A stretch of DNA of 64,000 nucleotides, from assembly GCF_011300685.1 (NCBI RefSeq), contig NZ_CP049864.1, positions 1,852,885 through 1,916,884 of the forward strand, given 5' to 3'. The number at the start of each line of letters is the position of its first letter. Position 1 is the stretch's first letter. A model generated the notes under the pieces. That model saw only the letters and a program-made list of their open reading frames with translations. It was not told the DNA's origin and did not search any database. Below are positions 39,249-46,894 of the stretch, one piece after another. The stretch is from Lysobacter sp. HDW10. GTDB taxonomy: Bacteria > Pseudomonadota > Gammaproteobacteria > Xanthomonadales > Xanthomonadaceae. Both the position numbers and the translations under genes were made by a program.

Positions 39249-41165
39249 TTACTTGTTGTCGTCTTCTTTGACTTCCGTGAACTCCGCGTCCACCACGTCA
39301 TCAGCTGGGGCGGATTGGCCTGCAGCGGCATCAGCGCCGGGCTGCGGACCTGCATTCGCAGCAGCGAACAGGGATTGCGCGATTTCTTCCAAGGCCTTTG
39401 TCTTGGCTTCGATCTGCGCCTTGTCGTCACCCTTCATGGCGGATTCGACATCTGCAAGGGCCGTTTCTGCGCGACCGATCAGATCGCCCGGCAATTTGTC
39501 GCCGTTGTCCTTGATGGCGGTACGCACCGCATGCATCAAACCGTCGGCTTGGTTGCGTGCTGCGACCAATTCTTGGAAGCGAAGATCTTCTTCGCGATGG
39601 CTTTCTGCGTCTTGCACCATGCGTTGAATTTCTTCGTCCGACAATCCCGAACCCGACTTGATTTCGACCTTTTGTTCCTTGCCGGTCTTCTTGTCTTTGG
39701 CGGTCACGTGCACGATACCGTTGGCATCGATGTCAAAGCTGACTTCCACTTGCGGCATGCCGCGCGGCGCCGGCTCAATGCCGGTGAGATCGAAACGTGC
39801 CAACGACTTGTTGTACGCCGCTTGTTCGCGCTCGCCTTGCAGCACGTGCACTGTCACAGCCGATTGGTTGTCGTCGGCGGTACTGAAGGTTTGCGATGCC
39901 TTCGTCGGAATCGTGGTGTTCTTTTCAATGATCTTGGTGAACACACCGCCCAGGGTTTCAATACCCAAGGACAGCGGCGTCACGTCAAGCAAGAGGACGT
40001 CTTTCACGTCACCTGCCAACACGCCGCCTTGAATCGCGGCACCAATGGCCACTGCTTCGTCGGGGTTCACGTCCTTGCGCGGTTCTTTGCCGAAGAACTC
40101 GGTCACCGCAGCTTGCACCTTCGGCATGCGCGATTGACCACCGACCAGAATGACTTCAGCGATATCGCTTGTCTTCAAGCCGGCATCGTTCAATGCGACT
40201 TTGCAGGGTTCGATCGTACGCTTGACGAGTTCGTCTACCAACGCCTCAAGCTTCGAACGCGTCAGCTTGATGTTCAAATGCTTCGGACCCGATGCGTCGG
40301 CCGTCACATACGGCAAGTTGACGTCGGTTTGCTGCGACGACGACAGTTCGATCTTGGCGCGTTCTGCAGCATCCTTCAGGCGTTGCAATGCAAGCGGATC
40401 TTTACGCAAGTCGATCCCTTGTTCCTTTTGGAACTCTTCGACGAGATAGTCGATGACGCGCATGTCGAAATCTTCACCGCCGAGGAAGGTGTCACCGTTG
40501 GTGGCCAGCACTTCGAACTGCTTTTCACCGTCGACATCCGCGATTTCGATGATCGACACGTCGAACGTACCGCCGCCGAGATCGTACACGGCAATCTTGC
40601 GATCGCCACCGGCTTTATCCAGACCATAGGCCAAGGCTGCAGCGGTCGGTTCGTTGATGATGCGCTTGACGTCCAAGCCAGCGATGCGGCCCGCGTCTTT
40701 TGTTGCTTGACGTTGACTGTCGTTGAAGTACGCGGGCACGGTGATGACCGCTTCGGTGACCGTCTCGCCGAGGAAGGCTTCGGCGGTCTTCTTCATCTTT
40801 TCAAGCGTCTTTGCTGAGACTTCTTGCGGCGCCATGGTCTTGCCATCTGCCAAAGCGACCCAAGCATCACCATTGCTGTGCTCGACGATGGCATACGGGA
40901 CCAAACCAAGATCTTTCTTGACTTCTGCGTCAGAAAATTTGCGGCCGATGAGGCGCTTCACTGCGTAGAACGTGTTTTTCGGATTGGTGACAGCCTGGCG
41001 TTTTGCCGACGCGCCCACCAAGACTTCGCCGTCTTTGGTCCAAGCGACGATTGAGGGTGTGGTGCGATCGCCTTCGCTGTTTTCAATAACGCGTGCCTTG
41101 CCACCGTCCATCACTGCAACGCAGGAGTTGGTGGTACCGAGGTCAATACCGATGATCTTAGCCAT
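39249..41165 (-). CDS. dnaK: Molecular chaperone DnaK (Hsp70)
   Basis: The ATP-driven Hsp70 chaperone, 638 residues. The nucleotide-binding domain (1-~385) opens with [20 protein letters not shown] and includes [12 protein letters not shown] and [11 protein letters not shown]. The linker is [13 protein letters not shown]. The substrate-binding beta domain has the usual [20 protein letters not shown] helical lid follows, with the acidic tail ending [11 protein letters not shown]. Its own heat-shock promoter lies in the 95-bp gap behind grpE. Confidence 0.98.
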   Translation of the reverse strand: MAKIIGIDLGTTNSCVAVMDGGKARVIENSEGDRTTPSIVAWTKDGEVLVGASAKRQAVTNPKNTFYAVKRLIGRKFSDAEVKKDLGLVPYAIVEHSNGDAWVALADGKTMAPQEVSAKTLEKMKKTAEAFLGETVTEAVITVPAYFNDSQRQATKDAGRIAGLDVKRIINEPTAAALAYGLDKAGGDRKIAVYDLGGGTFDVSIIEIADVDGEKQFEVLATNGDTFLGGEDFDMRVIDYLVEEFQKEQGIDLRKDPLALQRLKDAAERAKIELSSSQQTDVNLPYVTADASGPKHLNIKLTRSKLEALVDELVKRTIEPCKVALNDAGLKTSDIAEVILVGGQSRMPKVQAAVTEFFGKEPRKDVNPDEAVAIGAAIQGGVLAGDVKDVLLLDVTPLSLGIETLGGVFTKIIEKNTTIPTKASQTFSTADDNQSAVTVHVLQGEREQAAYNKSLARFDLTGIEPAPRGMPQVEVSFDIDANGIVHVTAKDKKTGKEQKVEIKSGSGLSDEEIQRMVQDAESHREEDLRFQELVAARNQADGLMHAVRTAIKDNGDKLPGDLIGRAETALADVESAMKGDDKAQIEAKTKALEEIAQSLFAAANAGPQPGADAAAGQSAPADDVVDAEFTEVKEDDNK

Positions 41166-41224
41166 GTGTGTGAATCTCCAAAAATTTTAAATTTGTGTGC
41201 GAACCGGGCCGCTATGTTCGATAA

Positions 41225-41250
41225 ATGGGGCCATGCGCCCCTACTTCAAG
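41225..41250 (-). promoter_or_regulatory. Sigma-32-type heat-shock promoter upstream of dnaK
   Basis: On the minus strand CTTGAA (41245-41250), 14-nt spacer, CCCCAT (41225-41230) followed by TTA. This is an almost perfect match to the RpoH consensus (CTTGAAA-N13-14-CCCCATNT). The start would lie ~50 nt before the dnaK ATG. Confidence 0.75.
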
Positions 41251-41260
41251 GCGCACCAAG

Positions 41261-41788
41261 TCAATCGGATTGCGCAACCACGACCATTGCCGGGCGCAGC
41301 AAGCGATCGTTCAGCAAATAGCCCTTTTGGAAGGCCTGCAGGATCGCACCGGGCGCCACGTCCGTGCTTGGCACCTGACTGACGGCATTGTGGTGTTCCG
41401 GATTGAACGCATCCCCAGGCACCGGCGCGACGACGACAAGGCCGTTGCGTTCCGCCACTGCATGCAGCTGTTTCAAAGTCAGTTCAAGGCCTTCACGCAG
41501 CGGACTGTTCTGGGTATCCGATGCCAAGCCGGCTTCAAGGCTGTCAAACACAGGCAGGAGGTCTACCAGCAAGCGTTCGTTGGCAAAGCGTCGTGCGTTG
41601 TCTATATCGCGTGCCAGGCGCTTACGTTGGTTTTCGAGGTCGGCGCGCTCAATGAGCGACTGCGCCTTCAGTTGTTCAATTTCACCTTGAAGCGCTTCAA
41701 TCGGATCAAGGATCGAATCGACGTCGGTCGCTTCCGGTCCCATGCCATCAATGGCTTCATTCTGCGGCTGTTCTGGGGTTTCACTCAT
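41261..41788 (-). CDS. grpE: Nucleotide exchange factor GrpE
   Basis: Releases ADP from DnaK. It has 175 residues from the ATG at 41788 (MSETPEQPQ). An acidic disordered N terminus is followed by a long coiled coil (~35-80, [20 protein letters not shown]) and the beta-rich C-terminal domain with [15 protein letters not shown] and [18 protein letters not shown], the family signature. It lies between hrcA and dnaK on the same strand. A heat-shock-type promoter is found just upstream. Confidence 0.96.
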   Translation of the reverse strand: MSETPEQPQNEAIDGMGPEATDVDSILDPIEALQGEIEQLKAQSLIERADLENQRKRLARDIDNARRFANERLLVDLLPVFDSLEAGLASDTQNSPLREGLELTLKQLHAVAERNGLVVVAPVPGDAFNPEHHNAVSQVPSTDVAPGAILQAFQKGYLLNDRLLRPAMVVVAQSD

Positions 41789-41829
41789 GTTGATATCCAA
41801 TGTCTGCGCGTTGCTCTGCTGCACCTGAC

Positions 41830-41855
41830 ATGTGGACGATCACGGGAAGTTCAAG
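41830..41855 (-). promoter_or_regulatory. Sigma-32-type promoter upstream of grpE
   Basis: Minus strand CTTGAA (41850-41855), 14-nt spacer, CCACAT (41830-41835), one mismatch from CCCCAT. It starts just inside the end of hrcA (stop at 41858), so grpE can be induced separately from hrcA. Confidence 0.6.
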
Positions 41856-41857
41856 GG

Positions 41858-42913
41858 CTAGCGCCCGCCTAAACGCTCACCAAGCACCATTGCGGTCGCT
41901 TGGACCAGCGGAATCACGTTGGAATACGCCATTCGGCTAGGGCCGATCACGCCCAGAACGCCCAAGACGCGGCCGTCAGCGCTGGCATAGGGCGTTGAAA
42001 CAACTGAGAGCGCATCCATCGGTGCCAGGCCGGTTTCCTCACCAATAAAAATGCGCACGCCCTCTGAATGCAGGGTGCGTTCCAAGAGCTGCAACATGTC
42101 GCGTTTGCGCTGGAAGGTCTCGAAGACCGCACGCAGCTGCGCCATGTCATTCAGATCTTGCACTGCCATCAAATTGATCTGGCCGGCCACATACACGTCG
42201 AGCGATGGCTGCTCATGCTCGCGCACCGCGATCTCCGCTAACTCCAATGCTCGCTGCATCCAATCTTGCACGTCGTCGCGCGCCTGACGCAGTTCGCCCA
42301 CCAAGGTTCTGCGAATGCTTTGCAAGGGCAATCCGACGAAATTCCGGTTCAAATAATTGCTGATTTGCTCGAGCGTCTGGGCATCGATCGGTGATTCGGT
42401 ACGGATGACACGGTTCTGCACCTCATGATCCGGGAATACGACAACCGCCAAGATTTCGTTCGGCGCAAGACCCACAAACTCGATATGCCGAAAAGATTCA
42501 TTGCTGCGCTTAGGCGCACTCACCACACCGACGAAGTGACTCATGGCAGACAGCAAATCGCCTGCGCCGCTGAGGAGGTCTTGGGTAGGCACGTCCTTGG
42601 GCAGGCCTTCTCTGAGGCGCGCAAGATCGCGCTCCTGCAACGTGTCGATTTGGAGCAGCGAATCAACGAAGACACGATAGCCCTGCGCTGTCGGAATTCG
42701 GCCTGCAGACGTGTGCGGTGACACCAATAGCCCAATATCTTCCAGGTCACCCAAGATGTTTCGAATCGTGGCGGCACTGATATCCAGCCCTGCGGATTTG
42801 GCCAAGGTCTGTGAACCCACGGGCGATCCGTGATGAATGTACTGACCGATCAGTGCGCGCAACAACTGACGGGCGCGTGGATCGAGATCGGGTACCGCAG
42901 AATCGTTGGTCAT
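41858..42913 (-). CDS. hrcA: Heat-inducible transcription repressor HrcA
   Basis: The repressor that binds CIRCE elements. It has 351 residues from the ATG at 42913 (MTNDSAVPD). The N-terminal winged helix (~10-80) shows ARQLLRALIGQYIHHGSPVG and SAATIRNILGDLEDIGLL, followed by the SPHTSAGRIPTAQGYRVFVD signature. The dimerisation/GAF-like domain follows, with the C-terminal GVLGVIGPSRMAYSNVIPLV. It heads the hrcA-grpE-dnaK-dnaJ group. No CIRCE is seen in any of the gaps here, so its targets (probably groESL) lie elsewhere. Confidence 0.96.
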   Translation of the reverse strand: MTNDSAVPDLDPRARQLLRALIGQYIHHGSPVGSQTLAKSAGLDISAATIRNILGDLEDIGLLVSPHTSAGRIPTAQGYRVFVDSLLQIDTLQERDLARLREGLPKDVPTQDLLSGAGDLLSAMSHFVGVVSAPKRSNESFRHIEFVGLAPNEILAVVVFPDHEVQNRVIRTESPIDAQTLEQISNYLNRNFVGLPLQSIRRTLVGELRQARDDVQDWMQRALELAEIAVREHEQPSLDVYVAGQINLMAVQDLNDMAQLRAVFETFQRKRDMLQLLERTLHSEGVRIFIGEETGLAPMDALSVVSTPYASADGRVLGVLGVIGPSRMAYSNVIPLVQATAMVLGERLGGR

Positions 42914-42920
42914 AGATTGG

Positions 42921-42948
42921 ATATTAGGCCTGTCGGTTTGCGATGCAA
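42921..42948 (-). promoter_or_regulatory. Sigma-70-type promoter of hrcA, placed for a leaderless start
   Basis: Minus strand TTGCAT (42943-42948), 16-nt spacer, TAATAT (42921-42926). The -10 ends 7 nt before the hrcA ATG, so the mRNA would begin at or next to the start codon. No Shine-Dalgarno is visible. Confidence 0.5.
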
Positions 42949-43015
42949 GCACACAGATCAGGATTCCCCGATGCGGAAATCAGGCGGCGGTCTCACTTTC
43001 CGCGACGACAGACTT

Positions 43016-43021
43016 TAGAAT
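43016..43021 (+). promoter_or_regulatory. -10 element (TAGAAT) 6 nt before the recN ATG
   Basis: TAGAAT is followed by GCGAGC and the recN ATG at 43028. There is no Shine-Dalgarno. No clear -35 and no obvious LexA box were found in the 114-bp divergent gap with hrcA. Confidence 0.45.
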
Positions 43022-43027
43022 GCGAGC

Positions 43028-44704
43028 ATGCTCATCAGTCTTAGCATCCGCGACTTTGCTGTTATTTCGAGCTCCGAATTGGAGTTCGCAAGTGGCATGA
43101 CGGTGATTTCGGGTGAAACCGGTGCCGGCAAATCTTTGTTGGTGGATGCGCTCGGCTTCCTCTCTGGCGCACGCGCAGATTCCGGCATGGTGCGCCATGG
43201 CGCCGATCGCGCTGAACTGAGCGCCAGCTTCTCGCTGTCGGATGCCAACCTGGCCACGGCTTGGCTCAAACGCCAAGACATGGACGACGGTGACGAATGT
43301 TTGATCCGCCGCGTGCTTCGCGCAGACGGTGGCTCCAAGGCATGGATCAACGGCAGATCGGCCACACTGGGGCAATTGAGCGAGATCGCCTCTTTACTGG
43401 TGGAGATCCACGGGCAACACGCGCAACAACGCCTGTTGGTGAAAGCGGATCAACTGTCGATGTTGGATGAGTTGGGCGATTACCAAACGGTTCGCGACAC
43501 CGTCAGTGCGCATGCGTCAGCTTGGCGGTCTGCGCATAAAGCGCTAGATGCGTTGACCTCCAATGGTGATGTTGAATATCGCAAGCAAACGCTCGCAGAG
43601 TCGTTGAATGAGTTGGACGACGCGGTGCTCGAGCCCGAGGCGCAAGAAGTACTCTTTGCACGGCACAAGCGAATGAGTCATAGCGCAGAGTTGATCGAAG
43701 CATGTCATGACATTGCGGTCGATCTTGAAGGCGATGAATCCCGTGCCGGGCTCTTGGCGAACTTGCATCGGGTCAAGTCTGAACTGACAAAAGTGTCGAG
43801 GTTCGAACCCAAGCTGGCAGAGATTGCGCAGCTGCTCGATACCGCAGCCATCCACACCGAAGAAGCCGCGCAGAATTTGGCCGTCATTCGTGACGATGTG
43901 GCATTGGATCCGCAAGCGATGGCGCAAGCCGAGCGTGATATGTCTCGGCTTCAAGACCTTGCCAGGAAATACCGGACGCGACCGGAATTGCTTTTGGAAA
44001 CGCGCAATGCGCTGGCGGAAGAGTTGGACTCGTTGGCGAATGCAGAAACGACGCAGCGCGAACTCGAGATCGCGCTAGAGACGCATGCAAGCGCTTGGCA
44101 GGCGGCCGCTGCCGAACTCAGTAAAGCGCGGACGGGCATTGCTCGCCAGCTGAGTGAACGCATCAGTGGCTTGATGGCGACGCTCGGCATGGAAGGCGGC
44201 CAGTTTGAAGTTGCCATTGAGCCGACCGGAACGGCCCCACCCGACCCGCTCGGCGCGGAACGCATCGAATTTTTGGTTTCAGCCAATCCGGGCCAGCCCT
44301 TACGCCCCTTGCGCCGCGTGGCGTCGGGCGGCGAGCTATCGAGAATCGCACTGGCGATTCAAGTGGCCGCGATCGACGGTGACATTGCGCCGACCATGGT
44401 GTTCGACGAAGTGGACAGCGGCATCGGCGGCGCAGTAGCAGACGTTGTCGGTGGGCTCTTGAGCACCTTGTCTGCACGCTGTCAGGTGATGTGTGTCACC
44501 CATCTGCCACAAGTAGCGGCACATGGTGCCCACCACTACCGCGTCGACAAATCCAAATCAGAAGGCCTGACGCAAAGCGCACTCGAGATTTTGGACGAAG
44601 ACGCGCGCATTGATGAACTTGCCCGGATGTTGGGCGGCAGCAAGAAGACCGCCGCGGTACACGCGGCGGCCAAAGCACTACGCAATGAGGCGATGAGCGC
44701 TTGA
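43028..44704 (+). CDS. recN: DNA repair protein RecN
   Basis: An SMC-like ATPase for recombinational repair of double-strand breaks. The 558 residues form an N-terminal ATPase half with Walker A SGETGAGKSLLVDALGFLSG (~29-48) and VEIHGQHAQQRLL, a short coiled-coil middle (~150-360), and a C-terminal half with the ABC signature RVASGGELSRIALAIQ (~433-448) and Walker B MVFDEVDSGIGG. VTHLPQVAAHG holds the switch His. The gene is divergent from hrcA, and its stop lies 1 bp from the fur stop. Confidence 0.97.
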   Translation: MLISLSIRDFAVISSSELEFASGMTVISGETGAGKSLLVDALGFLSGARADSGMVRHGADRAELSASFSLSDANLATAWLKRQDMDDGDECLIRRVLRADGGSKAWINGRSATLGQLSEIASLLVEIHGQHAQQRLLVKADQLSMLDELGDYQTVRDTVSAHASAWRSAHKALDALTSNGDVEYRKQTLAESLNELDDAVLEPEAQEVLFARHKRMSHSAELIEACHDIAVDLEGDESRAGLLANLHRVKSELTKVSRFEPKLAEIAQLLDTAAIHTEEAAQNLAVIRDDVALDPQAMAQAERDMSRLQDLARKYRTRPELLLETRNALAEELDSLANAETTQRELEIALETHASAWQAAAAELSKARTGIARQLSERISGLMATLGMEGGQFEVAIEPTGTAPPDPLGAERIEFLVSANPGQPLRPLRRVASGGELSRIALAIQVAAIDGDIAPTMVFDEVDSGIGGAVADVVGGLLSTLSARCQVMCVTHLPQVAAHGAHHYRVDKSKSEGLTQSALEILDEDARIDELARMLGGSKKTAAVHAAAKALRNEAMSA

Positions 44705-44705
44705 T

Positions 44706-45107
44706 TTAGGTCTGTTTGCGCACGTACAAGACCAGGGCATGCCCTTCGATCTTGTATCCGTGCTTCGCGGCAATCTCGTGCTGAATGCGCTCAATTTCGT
44801 CAGATTCAAACTCGATGACCTTGCCGGTGTCCAAATCGACCATGTGGTCGTGATGGTCGCCGCGATCCAGTTCATAGACAGCCTGACCGCCTTCAAAGTT
44901 GTGCTTCAGCACCAAGCCGGCAGATTCGAATTGCGTCAGTACCCGATACACCGTGGCCAGGCCGATTTCTTCGCCGGCGTCAATCAGGCGGCGATAAATG
45001 TCTTCTGCGGTCATATGCCGCGGGCTGGCATTTTCCAAGAGCTCAAGGATGCGCAATCTAGGGTGCGTGGCCTTCAGGCCGGCATTTCGCAAATCGTTCG
45101 ATTCCAT
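44706..45107 (-). CDS. fur: Ferric uptake regulator Fur
   Basis: Iron-responsive repressor, 133 residues. The winged-helix domain (~1-85) shows GLKATHPRLRILELLE, TAEDIYRRL and GLATVYRVLTQFESAGLV. The dimerisation domain has the metal-site His cluster in DHHDHMVDLDTGKVIEFES. The usual CxxC pair after that cluster is absent (MVDLDTG), as in some gammaproteobacterial Fur proteins lacking the structural zinc site. GAGGATC lies before the ATG. The gene is divergent from bamE, the known fur/omlA arrangement of xanthomonads and pseudomonads. Confidence 0.96.
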   Translation of the reverse strand: MESNDLRNAGLKATHPRLRILELLENASPRHMTAEDIYRRLIDAGEEIGLATVYRVLTQFESAGLVLKHNFEGGQAVYELDRGDHHDHMVDLDTGKVIEFESDEIERIQHEIAAKHGYKIEGHALVLYVRKQT

Positions 45108-45216
45108 TCCATGATCCTCATTCGTATCGCCTGAACGCAGTGTTCACGCACTTTCTGGCGCGTATCGTCACCGTGTATCATCGCCTAGTCTAATTCTTGT
45201 TTAGCCCAAACCCCAT

Positions 45217-45609
45217 ATGCGTACATTGCTCTTGACCGCCGCAGCCGTCGTAACACTTTCGGGTTGTTTGTATCGCCAGCCCGTTTACCAAGGCAATTTG
45301 GTCGAAGAATCCGCGGTCAAGCAACTGACAATCGGCATGAGCAAGGAACAGGTCATGTCGATGATGGGCTCGCCGTCTATCGCCGACCCCTTCCACAAGG
45401 ACCGTTGGGACTACACCGCCACGCAACGCGTTGGCCGCACGGGCGACACAGAAATCAAGAATTTTGTCGTGTACTTCGAGAACGATGCAGTCACCAAGTG
45501 GGAAGGTGATTACTTCCCCGAACAAGATGATGCCTTGGCGAAGCGCGCCAACAAAGAATTTGGCCCCAACTTGCGCAAGAGCGACAAAGAGAAGAACGGC
45601 GGCCAATAA
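45217..45609 (+). CDS. bamE: Outer membrane protein assembly factor BamE (OmlA/SmpA)
   Basis: A lipoprotein of the BAM complex that folds beta-barrel proteins into the outer membrane. It has 130 residues with a short signal peptide and the lipobox LSGC (Cys ~17). The BamE fold (~18-105) includes VKQLTIGMSKEQVMSMMGSPS, DRWDYTAT and the FVVYFENDAVTKWEGD strand pair. A charged Lys-rich tail follows. It is divergent from fur; the 109-bp gap holds both promoters, but no clear Fur box was recognised. Confidence 0.95.
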   Translation: MRTLLLTAAAVVTLSGCLYRQPVYQGNLVEESAVKQLTIGMSKEQVMSMMGSPSIADPFHKDRWDYTATQRVGRTGDTEIKNFVVYFENDAVTKWEGDYFPEQDDALAKRANKEFGPNLRKSDKEKNGGQ

Positions 45610-45618
45610 GTCGCAGCG

Positions 45619-45891
45619 TCACCACTTCTTATGTTTCACAGAGCGCGCTTCGGCGCGCTTTCTGCGTGCGTCCTTTGGATCGATCAAAAGTGGGCGCAGC
45701 AACTCCAATCGGTCGCCGTCCTCGAGGATCGCAAGGTCGTCGACCAACACGCCGTACACGGCCATACCACACGTGCCCTCGCCTAGCCCACTGGCTTTGC
45801 GTGCCTCAGCTGCCGTCGTGCCCACGGGCAATTGCAGCGAAACCGTTTCGAAACGGTCGGGCCAAGCGGCAATGACAGAAACTGTGATCAC
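45619..45891 (-). CDS. rnfH: RnfH family ubiquitin-like protein
   Basis: A 90-residue beta-grasp protein of the RnfH/UPF0125 family, of unknown function, commonly next to ratA and smpB. The fold shows FETVSLQLPVGTTAAEARKAS, then YGVLVDDLAILEDGDRLELL and a basic C-terminal tail (RRKRAEARSVKHKKW). The GTG at 45891 starts 4 nt after the ratA stop and fits the family N terminus; a longer reading to 45936 overlaps ratA. It follows ratA on the same strand. Confidence 0.85.
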   Translation of the reverse strand: MITVSVIAAWPDRFETVSLQLPVGTTAAEARKASGLGEGTCGMAVYGVLVDDLAILEDGDRLELLRPLLIDPKDARRKRAEARSVKHKKW

Positions 45892-45895
45892 GGGT

Positions 45896-46333
45896 TCACG
45901 TGGCTGTTTGACGGTTCGCTGCGCGCACGAAATCATTGACCATCTGATCCGCCATCGCTTGCAGGCCCATCTTCACCCCAACGGCCATCAAAGGCGAGCT
46001 GGGCTCGAATTGAAGCTCCAAGGTCACTTTGCACGCGTTTTCAGCCAGCGGTTTGAAATGCCAGATGCCTTCTAAAGATTTGAAGGGCCCCTCCAGCAAA
46101 TGCATGCTGATTTGCTTGGGACGATCGAGCGTATTTTCTGTCTTGAACCAAGTCTTGAACGCGGAAATGCCGATGTCGAGCTTGGCAACAACTCGGTTGG
46201 GCTCGCGCAGAATCACCTCGGCACCCTTGCACCAGCCGAATTGCCCCGGATACAGCTCGATGGCGTCGATCAAGTCGAACATTTGCTCCGCGGAATGCGA
46301 AACCAGGGCACTTCGTTCTATTCGGGTCGTCAT
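45896..46333 (-). CDS. ratA: RatA family protein (START/COQ10-like)
   Basis: A 145-residue START-domain protein. E. coli RatA was reported to bind the 50S subunit and block subunit joining; homologs (Coq10) bind ubiquinone, so toxin activity is not proved by sequence. Family markers: ERSALVSHSAEQMFDLIDAI at the start, then YPGQFGWCKGAEVI, and the C-terminal amphipathic helix in MGLQAMADQMVNDFVRAA. It is divergent from smpB, 42 bp apart, with rnfH downstream: the conserved smpB/ratA-rnfH order. Confidence 0.93.
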   Translation of the reverse strand: MTTRIERSALVSHSAEQMFDLIDAIELYPGQFGWCKGAEVILREPNRVVAKLDIGISAFKTWFKTENTLDRPKQISMHLLEGPFKSLEGIWHFKPLAENACKVTLELQFEPSSPLMAVGVKMGLQAMADQMVNDFVRAANRQTAT

Positions 46334-46375
46334 GGATAGCTGCGCCGTACAGGTCGTTTAGGCGACAATGTACTG

Positions 46376-46873
46376 ATGGCTAAGGCAAATGCAAAAGAGA
46401 AGAATAAAGGAAATGGCGGCACGATCGCGCTAAACAAGCGCGCGCGTCATGAATACCACCTGGAACAAAAGTTCGAGGCGGGTCTGTCCTTGCAAGGATG
46501 GGAATTGAAATCCATACGCGCCGGCCGCGCCAATATTGGTGAAAGCTATGCCATTGTCCGCAACGGTGAAATCTTCCTGTTCGGCGCCCAGATCACCCCG
46601 TTGCTCTCCGCGTCCACCCACGTGGTCGCTGATGACCGCCGCAATCGGAAGCTACTTTTGCATCGTCACGAAATCGACCAGTTGGTCGGACGGGTCCAGC
46701 GCGATGGCTACACCATTGTGCCCACCGCCCTGTATTGGAAGGGCAACAAGGTGAAAGCCGAAGTGGCGCTCGCCAAAGGCAAGCAAAACCACGACAAACG
46801 CGACGCCGAGAAAGAGCGCGACTGGAATCGCGAGAAGCAGCGCGTCATGCGTCGCCACAACAAAGACGCCTAA
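46376..46873 (+). CDS. smpB: SsrA-binding protein SmpB
   Basis: Binds tmRNA (ssrA, 2.3 kb downstream) and escorts it to stalled ribosomes. The 165 residues form the OB-like core (~15-135): [39 protein letters not shown] and LLLHRHEID. The basic C-terminal tail ([18 protein letters not shown]) senses the empty mRNA channel. The ATG at 46376 has no clear Shine-Dalgarno; GACAAT lies exactly 6 nt before it. It is divergent from ratA. Confidence 0.97.
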   Translation: MAKANAKEKNKGNGGTIALNKRARHEYHLEQKFEAGLSLQGWELKSIRAGRANIGESYAIVRNGEIFLFGAQITPLLSASTHVVADDRRNRKLLLHRHEIDQLVGRVQRDGYTIVPTALYWKGNKVKAEVALAKGKQNHDKRDAEKERDWNREKQRVMRRHNKDA

Positions 46874-46894
46874 AGCCTGCTGCAACCGTCCGAC

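Noticed and set aside
38886-40817. A 643-codon plus-strand frame opposite dnaJ-dnaK
   Set aside because: Antisense shadow of highly biased dnaK codons, a well-known artefact.
42914-43027. A CIRCE element in the hrcA/recN gap
   Set aside because: The 9-bp TTAGCACTC / GAGTGCTAA arms are absent on both strands.
45108-45216. A Fur box between fur and bamE
   Set aside because: No stretch close to the 19-bp consensus was found by eye.
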